From contig JACRNN010000092.1 in NCBI GenBank assembly GCA_016234955.1, positions 1-17,237 on the forward strand: 17,237 nucleotides of DNA, given 5' to 3'. The position numbers and the translations under genes were made by a program. Of this stretch, positions 15,083 to 17,237 are shown in pieces. Position 1 is the first letter of the stretch, and each line of letters starts with the position of its first letter. This DNA is from Deltaproteobacteria bacterium (GTDB lineage: Bacteria; Desulfobacterota; GWC2-55-46). Under the pieces are notes generated by a model, which saw nothing but the letters and a program-made list of their open reading frames with translations, was not told the DNA's origin and made no database searches.

Positions 15083-16159
15083 TCAGTCCTCGAGCTCCAC
15101 TATCACGGGGTCGCCCGCGCGCGGGGCCCATACCTTCTCCGGGGACGGGCATATCGCCCTGATGGCCGACTCCTCGCTCGCCATGTAGACCATGTCGTCC
15201 TTTGACGCGGCCACAAGCGGGCGGAGCTTTATCCTGTCGTTTATCCCGACCAGGCCCTTGCTGTGGCCGAAGAGTATGGAGAACGGCCCGTTCAGGAGCG
15301 CGCTCCCGTAAGTGAGCCTGAGCGCCGTAAGCGCCTCCCGCTCTTCGGGGTCCATGGCGTCTATCTTCTTCCAGAATGGCGCGGCCAGCGCGGCGCAGGC
15401 CGTCGGTATATCGAGGCCGTGCCTCCTTATGAGGAGGTCGAGCAGGTAGGCGGCGACCTCGGTGTCTGTGAGGAGCGTCAGCCTGTAGCCGTACATCTCA
15501 AGGTATCTCTTGTTGATCCCGTAGGAGGATATCTCGCCGTTATGGACGATGGACCAGTCCAGGAGGGTGAAGGGATGGGCCCCGCCCCACCAGCCCGGCG
15601 TGTTCGTCGGAAAGCGCGTATGGGCGGTCCAGATATAGCCCTCGTACTCCTCTATCCTGAAGAACTCCGCTATGTCGCAGGGGTTGCCCACGCCCTTGAA
15701 GGCGCCCATGTTCTTGCCCGAGCTGAAGATATACGCCCCTTCCATCTCGGAGTTGACCTTCATTACGGAGTTGACCACAAAGTCCTCTTCCTGCACGTCC
15801 CCGACCATCTTGTCCTTGAGGGGCCGCATGAAGTAGCGGACGAGGAGCGGGCTTATGGGGATGGCCTTTACCGGGAACGTCGGTATCTCCTCTATCTTCT
15901 CTATATGGTAGTTGTTCCTGAGGTACTCCTCAGCCGTCCACCTGACCGAGGGGTCGTCATACATTATGTGGAAGGCGTAAAAGTCCTTGAACTCGGGGTA
16001 TATGCCGTAGGCCGCATACCCGGCGCCGAGGCCGTTGCCCCTGTCGTTCATCAGGCAGAGCGATTTCACTATGTCGCCGCCGCTCTTCCTCTGCCTCTTC
16101 CTGCTGATCAAGCCCGTAAGGCCGCAGCCGGAGATGTCTTTCTGATAATCGTGGTCCAC
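15083..16159 (-). CDS. Glutamate synthase, class II glutamine amidotransferase domain (GltB domain 1)
   Basis: Ntn-type glutaminase that releases ammonia from glutamine for the synthase subunit. The 358 residues show CGLTGLIS with the presumed catalytic Cys12, the conserved NDRGNGLGAGYAAYG (38-52), HTRFPTN (180-186), HNGEISSYG (206-214) and TDTEVAAYLLD (231-241). The start is GTG at 16157-16159 with AAAGGTGA 8 bases upstream. The 11 residues before Cys12 (DHDYQKDISG after Met) must be removed to free the nucleophile, as with the propeptide of glutamate synthases. It is flanked by the HdrC-like gene upstream and the FMN-domain gene downstream, with related repeats on both sides. Confidence 0.93.
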   Translation of the reverse strand: MDHDYQKDISGCGLTGLISRKRQRKSGGDIVKSLCLMNDRGNGLGAGYAAYGIYPEFKDFYAFHIMYDDPSVRWTAEEYLRNNYHIEKIEEIPTFPVKAIPISPLLVRYFMRPLKDKMVGDVQEEDFVVNSVMKVNSEMEGAYIFSSGKNMGAFKGVGNPCDIAEFFRIEEYEGYIWTAHTRFPTNTPGWWGGAHPFTLLDWSIVHNGEISSYGINKRYLEMYGYRLTLLTDTEVAAYLLDLLIRRHGLDIPTACAALAAPFWKKIDAMDPEEREALTALRLTYGSALLNGPFSILFGHSKGLVGINDRIKLRPLVAASKDDMVYMASEESAIRAICPSPEKVWAPRAGDPVIVELED

Positions 16160-16177
16160 CGTTTGTCACCTTTTTTT

Positions 16178-16224
16178 AGCGTTCTTAGGCCCCGTGGGTT
16201 TTAAACACGGGGAGGTTTCATTAT
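16178..16224 (+). repeat. REP-like unit, inverted relative of 14956-15057
   Basis: Read on the plus strand it has AGCGTTCTTAGGCCCC at one end and GAGGTTTCATTAT at the other, with a hairpin CCCCGTG (16190-16196) and CACGGGG (16206-16212) around a 9-base loop. The minus-strand units at 14956-15057 share the order GTTCT, CCCC, TGG, GGGTTCAT. It lies just upstream of the ribosome site of the glutaminase gene. Confidence 0.55.
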
Positions 16225-16278
16225 CATTGATAGCATGGGGGCCGTTCTACATGATTGCCTCCGCGCCCACCCCATTTA

Positions 16279-16743
16279 TCAGTCCGCTTCCGTAGGGCTC
16301 CCGCCGCCCTCCCTCGATTGCTTGAGAAGCTCGTATAATTTCCTGAACTCATCCACGCCGCTTGCCTTGGGCTCCGGCAGGCCGAGCTTCTTCCTCGCCG
16401 GGAGCGCGGGCTCGCCCAGGCGCGAGGTCTTGACGAACATCTCCCAGCCCCTTTTCACCTGCGCCGGGTATATGCCCTTCTTGGAGGCGAGCATCCGCAT
16501 CGAGGTCATGGCGTTTTCAAACCCGTAATGCTGGTAGCACATCTCAAGGCACTGGTGGCACTCGAGGCACTCCCAGATATGGCCGGAGTCGAGCCACCTC
16601 TCGTGCCGGCCGTTGAGTATGTCCTTTATTACCTCCCTCGGGTCGTATCCGGGTATATGCATGCATGAGGGGCAGATGTCGAAGCAGGCCCCGCACTTCG
16701 AGCACATCTCAAGGAGCTTGAAGTTCAAAGTGGCCTCTAACAC
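16279..16743 (-). CDS. HdrC-like iron-sulfur protein
   Basis: A 154-residue protein with two 4Fe-4S motifs: Cys 14, 17, 20, 24 (CSKCGACFDICP) and Cys 59, 62, 65, 69 (CLECHQCLEMCY). This spacing and the following helical segment (ENAMTSMRMLASKKG) match the HdrC / GlpC-type subunit that passes electrons to an HdrB-type CCG subunit. The start is GTG at 16741-16743, with AAGGAG 8 bases upstream. The C-terminal 30 residues are charged and unremarkable. It stands between an HdrB-like gene and three glutamate synthase genes on one strand, so I infer that it carries electrons in or out of that enzyme. In methanogens the family acts on heterodisulfide; in bacteria the substrate is generally unknown. 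Family call firm, role inferred. Confidence 0.85.
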   Translation of the reverse strand: MLEATLNFKLLEMCSKCGACFDICPSCMHIPGYDPREVIKDILNGRHERWLDSGHIWECLECHQCLEMCYQHYGFENAMTSMRMLASKKGIYPAQVKRGWEMFVKTSRLGEPALPARKKLGLPEPKASGVDEFRKLYELLKQSREGGGSPTEAD

Positions 16744-16764
16744 CGTAATTACTCCTTTTTTAAT

Positions 16765-16852
16765 CCCCTTTCGGGGTTTAATTCCCCGCGGCTTGCCGCG
16801 TAGACTTATAGATGATGTTTCCTCTTTATACCCCGCTGCTTGCGGCGGGGTA
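16765..16852. repeat. Cluster of GC-rich hairpins between HdrB-like and HdrC-like genes
   Basis: The gap of 115 bases contains CCCC-TTTC-GGGG (16765-16776), CGCGG-CTTG-CCGCG (16787-16800 region), and TACCCCGC (16829-16836) pairing with GCGGGGTA (16845-16852). None ends in a good T-run. The last begins 7 bases past the HdrB-like stop and may mark its 3' end without ending transcription. Confidence 0.55.
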
Positions 16853-16858
16853 GTTTAT

Positions 16859-17237
16859 TCAGCCTATCACGACAGGGGCCCTCAAGCCCTCTTCCATATC
16901 CACGCCGCGGGAGAGGGCAGTGGTAACGGCCTCCCACTTCTTCACAAAGGGGCCGCAGTCCACCCTGTGCGACGTCATGCCAAGCTCTTCCGGGGAGTAC
17001 CCCAGGGCGAGCCCGAGCAGCTCCGTGAAGTATATCACCGGGACGCCGAACTTCTCCCCTTCCTTCTCCATGAGGAACTGGTTGTTGTCGAACTGCAGAA
17101 AACACGACGGGCAGCAGAGTATGAGCGCGTCGGCGCCCATGGACTTAAGCTCCTTCAATTTTACCCTGGCGAAGTGCAGGGCGTTTTCGTGCCTGTCTAT
17201 CCTGTCCAGACCCTGTCCGCAGCACATGAGCTTGGTA
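16859..17237 (-). CDS. HdrB-like CCG-domain protein, C-terminal part (cut by window edge)
   Basis: The last 125 codons of a gene whose start lies beyond the right edge; the frame is open to the final base (TKLMCCGQGLD). It has the second CCG motif of the HdrB/CCG family: CCGQG, then about 30 residues on ILCCPSCFLQFD, followed by the typical PVIYFTELLGLALGYSPEELGMTSHRV. In HdrB these Cys residues hold a non-cubane 4Fe-4S cluster at the disulfide-reducing site. The gene precedes the HdrC-like gene on the same strand, the usual HdrB-HdrC pairing, and the glutamate synthase genes follow. Whether an HdrA-like flavoprotein lies further upstream cannot be seen here. Confidence 0.85.
   Translation of the reverse strand, partial: TKLMCCGQGLDRIDRHENALHFARVKLKELKSMGADALILCCPSCFLQFDNNQFLMEKEGEKFGVPVIYFTELLGLALGYSPEELGMTSHRVDCGPFVKKWEAVTTALSRGVDMEEGLRAPVVIG

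Overview
The window reads as chromosomal DNA of a Gram-negative (diderm) bacterium from an anaerobic, probably uncultured lineage of the Desulfobacterota/Nitrospirota sort. This rests on a lipoprotein, a PEP-CTERM surface protein, a sigma-54 promoter, RNase Y, and an archaeal-type glutamate synthase split into three genes beside HdrB/HdrC-like iron-sulfur proteins. The partial 16S is clearly bacterial, but I cannot place it more precisely without a search.

Layout. (1) Positions 1-914, minus strand: the 5' part of a 16S rRNA gene, with a boxA and three tandem near-consensus promoters; the outermost overlaps the end of tyrS. (2) 911-7104, minus strand: a housekeeping block transcribed toward the rRNA. 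In transcription order it is a ZapB-like coiled-coil protein, zapA, 6S RNA, 5-formyltetrahydrofolate cyclo-ligase, rny (RNase Y), a YmdB-type phosphodiesterase and tyrS. 6S RNA lies between zapA and the cyclo-ligase gene, the same order as zapA-ssrS-fau in E. coli. (3) 7355-12372, plus strand: an island on the opposite strand. It holds a sigma-54 promoter, a small lipoprotein gene, and a long repetitive PEP-CTERM surface-protein gene broken by two frameshifts, closed by an intrinsic terminator. (4) 12512-17237, minus strand: HdrB-like (cut by the window edge), HdrC-like, glutamate synthase glutaminase domain, FMN synthase domain with fused ferredoxin, and GXGXG domain. These probably form one multi-protein glutamate synthase whose electrons come through iron-sulfur proteins; no NAD(P)H-binding GltD subunit is visible.

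Intergenic DNA is unusually rich in repeats. Two elements carry CAGGCTGTTGAAAAA-type terminal inverted repeats. A palindromic family (cgtcattgcgag ... ctcgcaatgacg) has three copies. A 47-51 bp family occurs around the glutaminase gene. Many gene gaps carry GC-rich hairpins without U tracts. The most notable findings are the HdrBC-split glutamate synthase cluster, the sigma-54 promoter beside a PEP-CTERM gene, the frameshifted repeat protein, and the well-formed 6S RNA.
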